A DNA stretch of 38,673 nucleotides from Rubrivivax sp. (GTDB lineage Bacteria > Pseudomonadota > Gammaproteobacteria > Burkholderiales > Burkholderiaceae_C), in contig JAJTDE010000025.1 in assembly GCA_021298085.1 (NCBI GenBank), positions 1-38,673 on the forward strand, read 5' to 3'. The position numbers and the translations under genes were made by a program. This document shows, piece after piece, positions 1-8,235 of this stretch. The notes beneath the pieces are model-generated. The model was not told the DNA's origin and searched no databases. It was given only the letters and a program-made list of their open reading frames with translations. Each line of letters starts with the position of its first letter. The first letter of the stretch is position 1.

Positions 1-91
1 CGGTCAGCGTCTCGCCAGGGAAGAGCACAGAATCAAGATCAGCTCGCAACTGCGGCTCGACTCGGACTTGGGGGATGACGGCGGTCTTCAT
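1..91 (-). CDS. Antitoxin-like small protein (YlcI/YnfO type), N-terminal part only
   Basis: Only the first 30 codons lie in the window; the gene runs off the left edge. The visible protein begins MKTAVIPQVRVEPQLRADLD and continues with SVLFPGETLT. This resembles the start of small antitoxin-like proteins (YlcI/YnfO or ribbon-helix-helix type) that often precede a ParE-type toxin gene in Burkholderiales; that resemblance is from memory. The start at 91 is supported by the similarity starting at that Met. A perfect palindrome lies immediately upstream, as expected for an autoregulated antitoxin promoter. The partner toxin, if any, would lie outside the window to the left. Confidence 0.55.
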   Translation of the reverse strand, partial: MKTAVIPQVRVEPQLRADLDSVLFPGETLT

Positions 92-98
92 TCCAGCA

Positions 99-120
99 AT
101 GTAGTGCATACGCACTACAT
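99..120. promoter_or_regulatory. Perfect inverted repeat upstream of the antitoxin-like gene (probable operator)
   Basis: ATGTAGTGC (99-107) and GCACTACAT (112-120) are perfect 9-base arms around a 4-base spacer, starting 7 bases upstream of the start codon at 91. Dyads in this position are typical of autoregulated toxin-antitoxin promoters. Binding by the encoded protein is inferred. Confidence 0.6.
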
Positions 121-266
121 GCGCAAGGCTTGCGCAGCAACGCTGGCAGCACAGTTCGCCGGCGCCACTGTCAGGATTCCGGTCAATCCGCGGGCCAAGC
201 CTGCGTCGGCAAAGGGTCGCAAGCCGACGCCCTCATACAGATGTGTCTCTGAAGGGAAGCGCTCAC

Positions 267-770
267 TCAGCGCCCGTCATCTGCCACTGTTGTCCGCCAC
301 GCTTCGATCGCTCCTGCGTGGTCCTGCAGGAACGAGCGCAGCCTGGCGAAGCGCCGACGCGTCTGCCAGTCAAACACCATGGCCACCGGCGGCTCCAGCA
401 GCCAGCGCAGAGGCCGCGGCCCCACCTCGAAGGTGTAGGTGTAGATCATGAGGGACCGGCCCGCACCATCACTTCGGTGTTGCATGGACGCCGCCCAGCG
501 TCGGAATGGGAATGAACGCCCGATCATCATGGCAGCCGCGACACGAGGGCGTTCGAAGGAGACAAAGCGTGTCGTCATGGACAGCCGGCGCAGTGCACCG
601 GCGCCGGCGCTGTCGGTCACTGCCCCCACAAACGGGCACGGCGCATCGCCCTGCACCCTCGTGGCGCGCACCAGCGAGTCCCAGCGCAGGCGCCAGCAGT
701 GGTAGTGGAAGGCGTCGAACACCACGCCTTCAGGGGCAGGCATCACGAACTCAAACCGCCGGTGCGCCAT
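267..770 (-). CDS. SRPBCC-family (START-like fold) protein
   Basis: This encodes 167 residues starting MAHRRFEFVMPAP, a typical opening strand of SRPBCC/polyketide-cyclase-like proteins, which bind hydrophobic ligands in a helix-grip fold. Later segments such as FVSFERPRVAA and LMIYTYTFEVGP fit the beta strands, and a C-terminal arginine-rich helix follows (about 130-155). The start at 770 lies inside the end of the preceding saccharopine-dehydrogenase-like gene, a 20-base overlap suggesting translational coupling and a shared pathway. No catalytic residues can be named. An upstream in-frame start (to 1070) was rejected because that part is only the other frame of the dehydrogenase gene. Confidence 0.7.
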   Translation of the reverse strand: MAHRRFEFVMPAPEGVVFDAFHYHCWRLRWDSLVRATRVQGDAPCPFVGAVTDSAGAGALRRLSMTTRFVSFERPRVAAAMMIGRSFPFRRWAASMQHRSDGAGRSLMIYTYTFEVGPRPLRWLLEPPVAMVFDWQTRRRFARLRSFLQDHAGAIEAWRTTVADDGR

Positions 771-1881
771 GGCCCGCGGCCTCCACCAGGGTGTCAGTCT
801 GCATGCCCCAATGCAGAAACTCCGGCAGGAAATCCTCCAACTGCAGCAGGCCCATGCAGACCTGTGCACCCAGGGGCAGTCCCTCACCTCGGGCGAGGCG
901 GCGGGCCAGCAGGATGGACGCCATGCAAGGGATCTCAGGGCCGTGGTCGTTGTCGGCGGTGATGTGCCATTCGCCCCGCAGGGCTTGCCCTTCGCTGCCC
1001 TCCCCCGCCACGCGAACCACCATGCCCCCGCGTGACGAACCCAGGCCATCGAGCCAGGTCGCCATCGCATTCAGCGGCCGCGCCAGTCGCTCGGGGTGCT
1101 TGAGCACACCGGCCGCCCGTGCCGCTGCCAGGGCGGCAAAGGCCCGTTGCGCCAGGCCGATCTCCAACGCGGCCCGGAAGAACACATCGTCCCTGACGCC
1201 GAAGTGCGCCGGAAACAGCTCCAGATCGGGGATGTCGCACAGCGCGCCCAGGCGCTGGGGCATGCGAGCGAACTGCACGCGCTCAGGCGCCGACCAGGCT
1301 CGCCGCCACTGCCATCGGCCCTTCTGCCATACCTGGATCTCGGTGCCGCAGTAGCCCAGCACCGCCGCCAGCGTGGCGGTGCCACGGGGCGCGGTCTGGG
1401 CCGGTGCAATGCAGGTGCTGATGTGATGGACAGACCGCCAGCCGCGGGCGAGCTGCTCCACCACGGCCGACGACAAGGCGGGCACCGTGCTCGCGCCGCT
1501 GATCGCTGTTCGGCCGGCAGAACGGAAATCGGCGTCCAGCGCCGACGGAAAGTCACAGACAAAGCGGCGGCCGTCGGCCAGGTCGATGTAATGGGCGCCC
1601 ACACAGGCGGCGGCCTGCGCAACGCGGTAATCCTGCCCTTGGAACGGGCCCGCGGCGTGGATCAGCAGCTCAACGCCCAGACGGCGCAGCACCTCGACGA
1701 AGTTGCTCGCTGCCCAGTCGATCGCGATACCCCGGGCCCCCGAACCCAGCGCATCGGCCAGCGCCCTGGCGCGGGACTCGTCTCGCCCGCCCACCATCAA
1801 CTCGACCGCGGGGTCACCCGCCAGCGCGCGGCAGATGCATGCACCGAAGTTGCCATAGCCTCCCAGCACCAAGGTCTTCAA
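751..1881 (-). CDS. Saccharopine dehydrogenase-like NAD(P)-binding protein
   Basis: A 376-residue protein opens with the Rossmann motif LVLGGYGNFGACICRALAG (about residues 4-22), followed by VGGRDESRARALAD (about 31-44), the pattern of the saccharopine dehydrogenase NADP-binding domain family. The segment LLIHAAGPFQGQDYRVAQAA (about 93-112) matches the conserved AGPF stretch of that domain. These proteins are usually oxidoreductases of unknown substrate and not true lysine-pathway enzymes; no substrate can be assigned here. The C-terminal end overlaps the downstream SRPBCC gene by 20 bases, so the two are probably co-translated. Confidence 0.8.
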   Translation of the reverse strand: MKTLVLGGYGNFGACICRALAGDPAVELMVGGRDESRARALADALGSGARGIAIDWAASNFVEVLRRLGVELLIHAAGPFQGQDYRVAQAAACVGAHYIDLADGRRFVCDFPSALDADFRSAGRTAISGASTVPALSSAVVEQLARGWRSVHHISTCIAPAQTAPRGTATLAAVLGYCGTEIQVWQKGRWQWRRAWSAPERVQFARMPQRLGALCDIPDLELFPAHFGVRDDVFFRAALEIGLAQRAFAALAAARAAGVLKHPERLARPLNAMATWLDGLGSSRGGMVVRVAGEGSEGQALRGEWHITADNDHGPEIPCMASILLARRLARGEGLPLGAQVCMGLLQLEDFLPEFLHWGMQTDTLVEAAGHGAPAV

Positions 1882-2002
1882 GCGGTGTTCTCTGATGCGT
1901 TCAACACGCTCGGAAGTCTACGGGTGCCGTTGGCGACTGCGTCCAGAACGCTGGCGGCCAACAACCACCCGGCGCAGCCGCCATCGGGCATGATTGATTG
2001 CC

Positions 2003-2281
2003 ATGAGATCAATTCCTGAACCCGCAGCCGCCGCGCCGATGCCCGATCACGGCGCGAAGCGGAATCCACTGAGCCCCAAGAAGCTGCTGTTGACCAAGTG
2101 GACGGCGGTGGCGCCGCGCCATCGCGAGAAGCATTTTGTGGTGGCGCGGGTCATCGAGCCAGAGCCGCCCGCGGTGCGTGTCGAACAGGTCGAGCTGGAG
2201 GCCGTCCACTCTGGGAAGGTGTACCGGATGCACTGGCGTGAGCTGACCGACGCCACGCTGTGGCGCCAAGGTTGGGTCTGA
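2003..2281 (+). CDS. TIGR02450-type Trp-rich small protein
   Basis: A 92-residue protein contains NPLSPKKLLLTKWTAVAP, then REKHFVVARV, LEAVHSGKVYRMHWRELTD and a final LWRQGWV. This arrangement of lysine-rich start, Trp residues and WRQGWV-like end is the hallmark of the TIGR02450 family, small conserved proteins of unknown function in proteobacteria. ATG at 2003 was chosen over an in-frame TTG at 1994; the conserved core starts only near residue 18, so an internal Met at 2039 is also possible. It stands alone, divergent from the dehydrogenase gene to its left. Confidence 0.8.
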   Translation: MRSIPEPAAAAPMPDHGAKRNPLSPKKLLLTKWTAVAPRHREKHFVVARVIEPEPPAVRVEQVELEAVHSGKVYRMHWRELTDATLWRQGWV

Positions 2282-2329
2282 GACGAGGCCGTCTGGGCGG
2301 CAGCGGTCTCGGCCCGCAAATCGTTGCGC

Positions 2330-2570
2330 TCAACCCTTCACACACACCACCTGCTTGAGCGTGTGCACGACGTCGACCAGATCGCGCTGCGCCTCCATCA
2401 CCGCGTCGATGTCCTTGTACGCCGCAGGCGTTTCGTCGATCACATCCTTGTCCTTGCGGCACTCAACGCCTTCGGTCGCCGCACGGTGGTCGGCCAGCGT
2501 GAAGCGGCGCTTGGCTTCGCCGCGGCTCATGACACGCCCTGCGCCATGCGAGCAGGACTTCTCTGCCAAC
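2330..2570 (-). pseudogene. rtcB: 3' remnant of rtcB (RNA 3'-phosphate/2',3'-cyclic phosphate ligase)
   Basis: Reading leftward, about 75 residues match the C-terminal end of RtcB: KSCSHGAGRVMSR, then ATEGVECRKDKDVIDETPAA, YKDIDAVMEAQ and a final VVHTLKQVVCVKG. This holds the conserved SHGAGR motif, whose histidine contributes to the metal-dependent active site, and the conserved C-terminus. Everything upstream (more than 300 residues in a normal RtcB) is missing: similarity stops near 2570, where a fic gene on the other strand begins abruptly. The fragment cannot encode an active ligase. Confidence 0.8.
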
Positions 2571-3584
2571 GCTGACCTGGCCCGCAAGCAGCGGCTTGCG
2601 GTGGCCCACATTCGGACGGAAGCGCTCTGCGAAGACGAGCTGAACCACAGGCTAGCCCGGGAAGGCGACCAGGCGGCACGCTGGCTGTACTCGTCTGAGG
2701 CACTGACCTGGCTGCACCGGGAGCTCTTTCGCGACCTGCCCGCCGCCGACCTTCAACTCGCTGACGGCAGCCGCATGCTGCCCGGCGCAATGCGGGAGCG
2801 GGGCGTGGCCGTCGGTCGGCACGAAGCGCCAACCGGGGAGTCGCTGCCGCGGTTCCTGGCGCGCTGGCAGCAGGTCTGCGCGGGCACGCGGCGCGGCGAG
2901 GCCTCGGTGGTCGCGTTGGCCGCCGCGCATCACCGCCTGGCCTGGATGCACCCGTTTCTCGATGGCAATGGCCGCGTCACGCGGCTTCACACCCATCTGC
3001 TGCTGGAAGGCTGGGGCTTGACCGGTGGACTGTGGTCGCCGTTGCGGGGTTTTGCCCGCACCGAGGCGCGGTACAAGGCGCTTCTGCAGGCGGCTGGCGA
3101 GCACCGCCGGGGCAACCTCACCCAGGCGGGGCTGGTCGAGTGGATCACCTACACGCTGGAGGTCTGCACGGACCAGGTGGAGTTCATGGCCCAGCAGCTC
3201 CACGTCGGCGGCATGCGCGACCGAATCCAGGCTGCGTTGGCCTACGAGACAGCCGTGGTCAAGTCAGGCGTGCGCGAAGAGGCGCTCATGCCGCTGCACG
3301 ACCTCTTTGCGACCCAGGGCGAGCTCGGGCGTGCCGATTTCAAGGCGATGACTGGCTTGGGTGAGCGTGTCGCCACCTCGCTGCTCTCTGCCTTGCTGCA
3401 CCGCGGGTTCCTGGCCACCGACTCCAGCTACGGGAGCCTGCGTTTTGCCATCCCGCGACACGCGCTGCGCTTCTATTTCCCCGCGTTGTGGCCCGAGGCC
3501 GAACAAGACCAGGCGTTGCTCGAAGGCGAGGCTGTCCGAGGCGGCACCGCGCGCAACACCCACGGGCGAAAGACTCAGCGCTGA
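2568..3584 (+). pseudogene. Fic-family protein, 5'-truncated
   Basis: Fic proteins usually transfer AMP or another nucleotide part to target proteins. The hallmark HPFLDGNGRVTR loop, with catalytic His, lies at 2949-2984. An alpha-helical core precedes it (WLYSSEALTWLHRELF), and a C-terminal winged-helix-like region follows (FKAMTGLGERVATSLLSALL), as in Fic proteins with a DNA-binding tail. Fic-like sequence begins abruptly near 2570 (LARKQRLAVAHIRTEA) with no ATG nearby. The open frame continues leftward only as antisense of the rtcB remnant, so the N-terminus (probably some 50 residues) was lost. The core motif is intact, so a shortened or fused protein cannot be excluded. It ends at TGA 3582-3584. 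Confidence 0.7.
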
Positions 3585-3744
3585 CTGGGCCAGGACAGCG
3601 GGGTGCCAGGGCTCAGGGTACCGTGGTCAAACCCAAGCCCTTGTCGCCGTACTCGCGCTGGACTTGTGGTGGAAGCACCCCAGCGTCATTGCGCGGCCCG
3701 GTGGCCAACGAGAAGCCCGACCTGGGCCTGTCAGGCCCCTTGCA

Positions 3745-4647
3745 TCAGCTCGCGCTGCCCTTGGCGACCCCCTGGATCCAGGCCCGAAAGAGCCCTGCCG
3801 GGCTGTCAGGTGCCACTGACTTGCGCGTGCAGACGTAGTAACCGCGCCCGGTGGACGCCTTCACTGCAAAGGGCCGCACCAGCTCACCGGTGGACAACTC
3901 ACGCTCCACCAGGCAGGTCTGCACCACGGCCACACCCATGCCGGAGCTGGCGGCGACGATCATGTTGCTGGCCAGGTCGAAGCCACCCGCCAGCTTGACC
4001 TTGCCACTGGGCACACCGGCCGCGTCCAGCCAGAGCGCCCAGTTGCCCGGAAAGTTGGTGTGGTGGAGCAGTGACTCCCGCAGCACGGCCGCCGGGTTGC
4101 GCAGCCTCTGCGCGATGGCCGGTGTGCACACGGGCGCAATCTCGCGGCCCAGCAGGTAGCGCGCCCCGATGTCACTCGGCCAGGGCCGACCCGGGCGACG
4201 GATCTCGACCCACACGTCGACGTCTTCGACCCAGGAGGTCTCCTCGCGCCGCGATTGCCGCAGTTCGATGTCGATGCCAGGGTGCTGCGCCTGGAAGGTG
4301 TTCAGCCGCGGCATGAGCCAGCGTGTCCCGAGGCTGGCAACCGTGCTCACGCGCAAGGCGCGCCGCCCCTGGTCAGACGCCTGACGCAGCGCCGCGAAGG
4401 TGTCCTCGATCACCTGGACGCTGCCCTCGATGCGCTGGCGCAAGTCCAAGGCCCGTGTGGTGGGCAGTACGCCCTGCGTACGCCGTTCGAAGAGCGGAAA
4501 ACCGAGGTGCTTCTCCAGCCGGGCAATGGCCCGGCTCACCGCGGCCTGGGTCACACACAGTTGCTCGGCTGCGCTGCGCATCGAGCCTGTTCTGCACACC
4601 ACCAGAAAGGCGTGCAGCTCGACCATCGACCCCGATTGCAGCTTCAT
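3745..4647 (-). CDS. LysR-family transcriptional regulator
   Basis: A 300-residue protein has the LysR winged helix-turn-helix near the N-terminus: MVELHAFLVVCRTGSMRSAA, then LCVTQAAVSRAIARLEKHLG and PLFERR. An effector-binding domain follows (LRVSTVASLGTRWLMPRL at about residue 97), resembling the GcvA-like subgroup. The start at 4647 (MKLQSGSM) puts the helix-turn-helix at the usual place; a longer frame to 4827 runs into the divergent gene and was rejected. It faces an N-formylglutamate amidohydrolase-like gene across a 97-base gap, so it probably regulates that gene and the Bug binding protein behind it. The effector is unknown. Confidence 0.9.
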   Translation of the reverse strand: MKLQSGSMVELHAFLVVCRTGSMRSAAEQLCVTQAAVSRAIARLEKHLGFPLFERRTQGVLPTTRALDLRQRIEGSVQVIEDTFAALRQASDQGRRALRVSTVASLGTRWLMPRLNTFQAQHPGIDIELRQSRREETSWVEDVDVWVEIRRPGRPWPSDIGARYLLGREIAPVCTPAIAQRLRNPAAVLRESLLHHTNFPGNWALWLDAAGVPSGKVKLAGGFDLASNMIVAASSGMGVAVVQTCLVERELSTGELVRPFAVKASTGRGYYVCTRKSVAPDSPAGLFRAWIQGVAKGSAS

Positions 4648-4744
4648 GTTGATGACATTATGGCAACACGCAGGACGCGTTTGTCGCTGGCGCGCACAGG
4701 CCGCGCTCGCTACGCTGCCGGCACGCTGTTGCTGGCCCACCCAC

Positions 4745-5608
4745 GTGAACAACGCCCCTGCCCTGTCCCTCATCGCGCCGACTGCTGAGCCAATCGCCCT
4801 GGTCTGCGACTCGCCCCACAGCGGCACGGACTACCCCGACGACTTCGGCTACGCCGTGCCACTGGCCAACCTGCGGCAATGTGAAGACACCCACGTGGAC
4901 GGCCTGTGGAGCGGGGTGCCCCTGGTGGGTGGCGCCTTGCTGCATGCGCACTTCCCGCGCAGCTACATCGACGCCAACCGGGCCTGCACCGACATCGAGG
5001 CCGCCCTGCTCAGCGAACCTTGGCCAGGCGAGCTTCAGCCCTCGGAGCGCTGCACCCGGCTGGGCAACGGCCTGCTCTACAGCAAGACCACCACGCTCAC
5101 GCCCATCTACGACCGGCGCCTGGGTGTCGACGAAGTCCGTCACCGCATCGAGGCTTACTGGCGGCCCTACCGCGACGCGCTGCGCACCTTGATCGACCAG
5201 ACCCGGTCGCAGCACGGCCGGGTCTGGCACCTGAACCTGCACTCCATGCCCAGCAACGCCTACGAGCGGCTGGGTCTCACCAGCAAGCGGCCCCTGGCCG
5301 ATGTGGTCCTCGGCGATCTGCGGGGCGTCAGCTGCTCGGCGGCCTTCACGCACTGCGTGGCCGAAGCGTTCGAGTCCCTGGGCTACCGCGTGGCCATCAA
5401 CGACCCCTACATCGGCCAGGACCTGCTGCGCGAGCACGGCCGGCCTGACCAAGGCTGCGACAGCCTGCAGATCGAGCTGAACCGACAGCTGTACCTGGAC
5501 GAGACCACGCGGGAGTGCAGCGCCCGCTTCGAGCGCATGCGCGACGACATCGACCACGTCTTGCAGGACATCGCCCGCTTCATCCGCGCCGAGATGGCGG
5601 CCCCCTGA
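4745..5608 (+). CDS. N-formylglutamate amidohydrolase family protein
   Basis: A 287-residue protein has the family signatures LVCDSPHSGTDYP (about residues 19-31), CEDTHVDGLW, SYIDANRACTDIE and HLNLHSMPS (about 160-168); the His and Asp/Glu residues of these form the presumed zinc site. Relatives hydrolyse N-formyl-L-glutamate to formate and glutamate at the end of histidine degradation, but many members beside transport genes have other substrates. The start is a GTG at 4745, because no ATG lies between it and the first conserved motif; no strong ribosome site is seen. It is divergent from the LysR gene and 26 bases ahead of a Bug binding protein, so uptake and hydrolysis of one ligand is plausible. 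No other hut genes are present. Confidence 0.85.
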   Translation: MNNAPALSLIAPTAEPIALVCDSPHSGTDYPDDFGYAVPLANLRQCEDTHVDGLWSGVPLVGGALLHAHFPRSYIDANRACTDIEAALLSEPWPGELQPSERCTRLGNGLLYSKTTTLTPIYDRRLGVDEVRHRIEAYWRPYRDALRTLIDQTRSQHGRVWHLNLHSMPSNAYERLGLTSKRPLADVVLGDLRGVSCSAAFTHCVAEAFESLGYRVAINDPYIGQDLLREHGRPDQGCDSLQIELNRQLYLDETTRECSARFERMRDDIDHVLQDIARFIRAEMAAP

Positions 5609-5634
5609 CAACCCCACCATCAGCAGGAGACTTC

Positions 5635-6624
5635 ATGAACAACTCGATCAATCGCCGGCAGGCCATCATCGGCGGGGCGGGCATGCTGAGCGCCACGGCG
5701 CTGCCCGTGCTGGCGCAGTCGTCAGGCTACCCCCAACGGCCCATCACACTGGTCGTGCCGTTTGCGCCAGGCGGCGCCGTGGACATCTCGGCGCGCGCCA
5801 TCAGTGACCGACTCGCCAAGGTGCTTGGCCAGACCGTGGTCGTCGATAACCGCGCCGGTGCGGGCGGGGCCATCGGCAGCGCGACGGTCGCGCGGGCGCC
5901 AGCCGACGGCTACACGCTGGTGGTGACGTCGCAGTCCACCCACGTGGTGGGCCCGGCTGTCACACCCAACCTCCCCTACAACGCGGAGACCGACTTTGCG
6001 CCGATCACGCTGATCGACAGGCTGGCCAATGTGCTGTTGATCAACGCCAACCTTCCGGTGCGCGATTTCGCGGAGTTTGTGGCGTATGTCAAAGCCCATC
6101 CCGGCAAGTGGAACTACGCCAGTTCCGGCAATGGCTCGGTGGCCCACCTGAGCATGGAGCTGCTGAATGCCAAGCTGGGGCTGGACATCGCCCATGTGCC
6201 CTACAAGGGGGCCGGGTCCGCCTTGACCGACCTGCTGGGCGGCCTGGTGCAGGTGAGCTGGAACAACCTGACGTCCAACCTGCCGAACATCACCAACGGC
6301 AAGCTGCGTGCCCTGGCCGTGGCCGCGCCACAGCGTGTGAGCCTGCTGCCGAGTGTCCCGACCTTCGACGAATTGAAGCTGCCAGAACTCAACCTGACCT
6401 CCTGGACAGGCTTGGCCGCCCCGGCGCGCACGCCAGACGCCATCGTTCAACGGCTGTACGACGCGATGCGCACCGTCCTGAACGACCCGGCCACCAAGGC
6501 CGCCTGGGAACAGCGTGGCGCCATCGTTCCGGAGGCACTCACCCCTGCTCAGTACCGGCAGGAAATCAGCCAGCGCATCCAGTTCTTCAAGGACATCGTG
6601 CGGACCAACAAGATCGTGCTGTAG
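5635..6624 (+). CDS. Tripartite tricarboxylate transporter (Bug/TctC) substrate-binding protein
   Basis: A 329-residue protein with a twin-arginine-like signal (INRRQAIIGGAGMLSATA, cut probably after VLA near residue 24). The mature part begins YPQRPITLVVPFAPGGAVD, the family's ligand-loop signature, followed by VVDNRAGAGGAIGS and YASSGNGSVAHLSMELL. Bug proteins bind carboxylates in the periplasm for TctAB permeases. AGGAGA at 5624-5629 supports the ATG at 5635. No TctA or TctB gene lies in the window, so this is an orphan receptor that must borrow a permease or act only as a sensor. It is probably co-transcribed with the amidohydrolase gene upstream. Confidence 0.92.
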   Translation: MNNSINRRQAIIGGAGMLSATALPVLAQSSGYPQRPITLVVPFAPGGAVDISARAISDRLAKVLGQTVVVDNRAGAGGAIGSATVARAPADGYTLVVTSQSTHVVGPAVTPNLPYNAETDFAPITLIDRLANVLLINANLPVRDFAEFVAYVKAHPGKWNYASSGNGSVAHLSMELLNAKLGLDIAHVPYKGAGSALTDLLGGLVQVSWNNLTSNLPNITNGKLRALAVAAPQRVSLLPSVPTFDELKLPELNLTSWTGLAAPARTPDAIVQRLYDAMRTVLNDPATKAAWEQRGAIVPEALTPAQYRQEISQRIQFFKDIVRTNKIVL

Positions 6625-6862
6625 CGGGCGGTGCAGCCGGCGCCGCGCGGGCGGGGGCGGACAGACTGCCCTGTACACGCTGGTGGCCACGGCGAATCGC
6701 TCACGACTCGGTTTTGAGTGGGAATACGCGCGCCGCGCGGTCGGATGAGTTGGCGCTGAGGGGTCCATGAGTCGGATCGGCCTACCATGACTTCATGACC
6801 ACACCCCCGGTCTCTCCCTTTACGCCATGCCGGTCACGAGGCCCGGGAGGGCGGCAGGCAGC

Positions 6863-7897
6863 ATGAAGCGCCAACCCGTGCCGCACGTGGCCGTGGTGGG
6901 TGCCGGCATGGCCGGTGCCACCTGCGCGCGCCACCTGAACGATGCAGGCTTCGAGGTCCAGGTGTTCGACAAGTCACGCGGCGTGGGTGGGCGCATGGCC
7001 ACCCGGCGCACCGAGTGGCTGGACGCCACCAGCACCCCACGGCCGGTCGCCTTCGACCACGGGGCGCCCGGTTTCAGCGCCCAGGGACACGACTTCGCAG
7101 AGGTGGCGGCCCAGCTCAGCCGCGATGGCCTGGTCGCGCGTTGGACGCCGCGATTGGGTGCTGGCAGTTATGCGCCCCTGGAAGCAGCGGCGCTCTGGGT
7201 GGCCCAGCCCGACATGCCGGCGGTGTGCCGGGGTTTGCTGGCCGGCGTGCCGCTGGCCACGAACTGCCCTGTCGACGCCTTGCACCGCGGGCCTGAGGGT
7301 TGGGTCCTGAGCAGCGGCGAGTCGGCCTTGGACGGGGTCTTCGACGCGGTGATCCTGGCCATCCCCGGCCCCCAGGCGGCGCGCCTGCTCGAACCGCATG
7401 AACCGCAGTGGGCCCAGCGTGCCGCCGCGCTGCCGATGCGCCCCACCTGGACACTGATGGGGGTGACCGATGAGCCGCGCGCTGGCGAGGCGTTTGACCT
7501 GGCCTGGCCGGCCTCCGGCGTGCTGGCCTGCATCGTGCGCAACGATGCCAAGCCTGGGCGGCAGGCCACACCAGGCCTGGCGCACTGGGTCGTGCATGCC
7601 ACCAGCGGCTTCAGCGAAGCCCATCTGGACGCCAGCGCGCCCGAGGTGCAGCGTGCGCTTCAGGGGGCGCTCACCCGGTGGCTGGGCCAGACCTTGACCT
7701 GGCACCACGCCGTGGCCCACCGCTGGCGCCATGCGTCGGTGCCGCGTGCACCCCATGCGACACAGCCCACCAGCCAGCGCTGCTGGTGGAGCAGTTCGTT
7801 GGGCCTGGGCGTGTGCGGCGATGGCTTGGGCGGCGCCGGTGTTGAAGGGGCCTGGGTGTCGGGCAGAGCGCTGGCCTTGCAGGTCATCGCTGGTTGA
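6863..7897 (+). CDS. FAD-dependent (renalase-like) oxidoreductase
   Basis: A 344-residue protein starts with a dinucleotide-binding motif, VAVVGAGMAGATCARHLNDA, followed by VFDKSRGVGGRMATRR, the GG-R-A/T-R stretch of the renalase/amine-oxidase-like family (COG3380 type). A second FAD-contacting segment is near the C-terminus (GLGVCGDGLGGAGVEGAWVS). An in-frame ATG at 6827 exists, but 6863 sits just ahead of the conserved motif. Substrate unknown; the protein has no signal peptide and is probably cytoplasmic. A 12-base tandem repeat begins at its stop codon. Confidence 0.85.
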   Translation: MKRQPVPHVAVVGAGMAGATCARHLNDAGFEVQVFDKSRGVGGRMATRRTEWLDATSTPRPVAFDHGAPGFSAQGHDFAEVAAQLSRDGLVARWTPRLGAGSYAPLEAAALWVAQPDMPAVCRGLLAGVPLATNCPVDALHRGPEGWVLSSGESALDGVFDAVILAIPGPQAARLLEPHEPQWAQRAAALPMRPTWTLMGVTDEPRAGEAFDLAWPASGVLACIVRNDAKPGRQATPGLAHWVVHATSGFSEAHLDASAPEVQRALQGALTRWLGQTLTWHHAVAHRWRHASVPRAPHATQPTSQRCWWSSSLGLGVCGDGLGGAGVEGAWVSGRALALQVIAG

Positions 7898-7955
7898 TGC
7901 GACGGCTGATGTCACGGCTGGTGTCACGGCTGGTGCGACGGCTGGTCTGACGGGC
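7896..7955. repeat. 12-bp tandem repeat, about five units
   Basis: Successive 12-base units read GATGCGACGGCT, GATGTCACGGCT, GGTGTCACGGCT, GGTGCGACGGCT and a degenerate GGTCTGACGGGC. The array overlaps the stop codon of the FAD oxidoreductase gene by two bases and sits in the leader of the small-peptide gene at 8087. Confidence 0.85.
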
Positions 7956-8086
7956 AATTCACGGCCGACCCACGCTCCACGCAGTTCAGCCCGCAGCGGC
8001 TGCCGTCTGTCGCACACCGCTCGCGTCCGGAGGCCCCCCGCACGACGATTCATCCATCGCAGCTTCACACGCACCGGAGAATCACC

Positions 8087-8230
8087 ATGCAGACCCAGCG
8101 CTTCAGCCACATCGTCTCCTTCGGCCTGGCCGCCCTGATGACGCTGGTCATGCTGCTCGGGATCGACCACCAGGCCCAGATCCCCACCGACAGCCCCCTG
8201 CTCGCCCAAGCAACAGCGACACAGGCCTGA
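8087..8230 (+). CDS. Small hydrophobic peptide, 47 residues
   Basis: Begins MQTQRFSHIVSFGLAALMTL, continues with one hydrophobic segment (about residues 8-25) and ends in a polar Ala/Gln-rich tail (LLAQATATQA). GGAGA (8076-8080) lies a normal distance before the ATG at 8087. The hydrophobic segment may be a signal anchor or a cleavable signal. Similar short peptides occur in other Burkholderiales from memory, but no function is known. It is followed five bases later by another small membrane protein, so the pair probably shares a transcript. Confidence 0.65.
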   Translation: MQTQRFSHIVSFGLAALMTLVMLLGIDHQAQIPTDSPLLAQATATQA

Positions 8231-8235
8231 GCACC

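Noticed and set aside
1878..2069. 63-residue minus-strand frame upstream of the saccharopine dehydrogenase-like gene
   Set aside because: It has no family resemblance and overlaps the well-supported Trp-rich protein on the other strand.
7896..7955. CRISPR array
   Set aside because: The units are only 12 bases with no unique spacers, so it is a simple tandem repeat.
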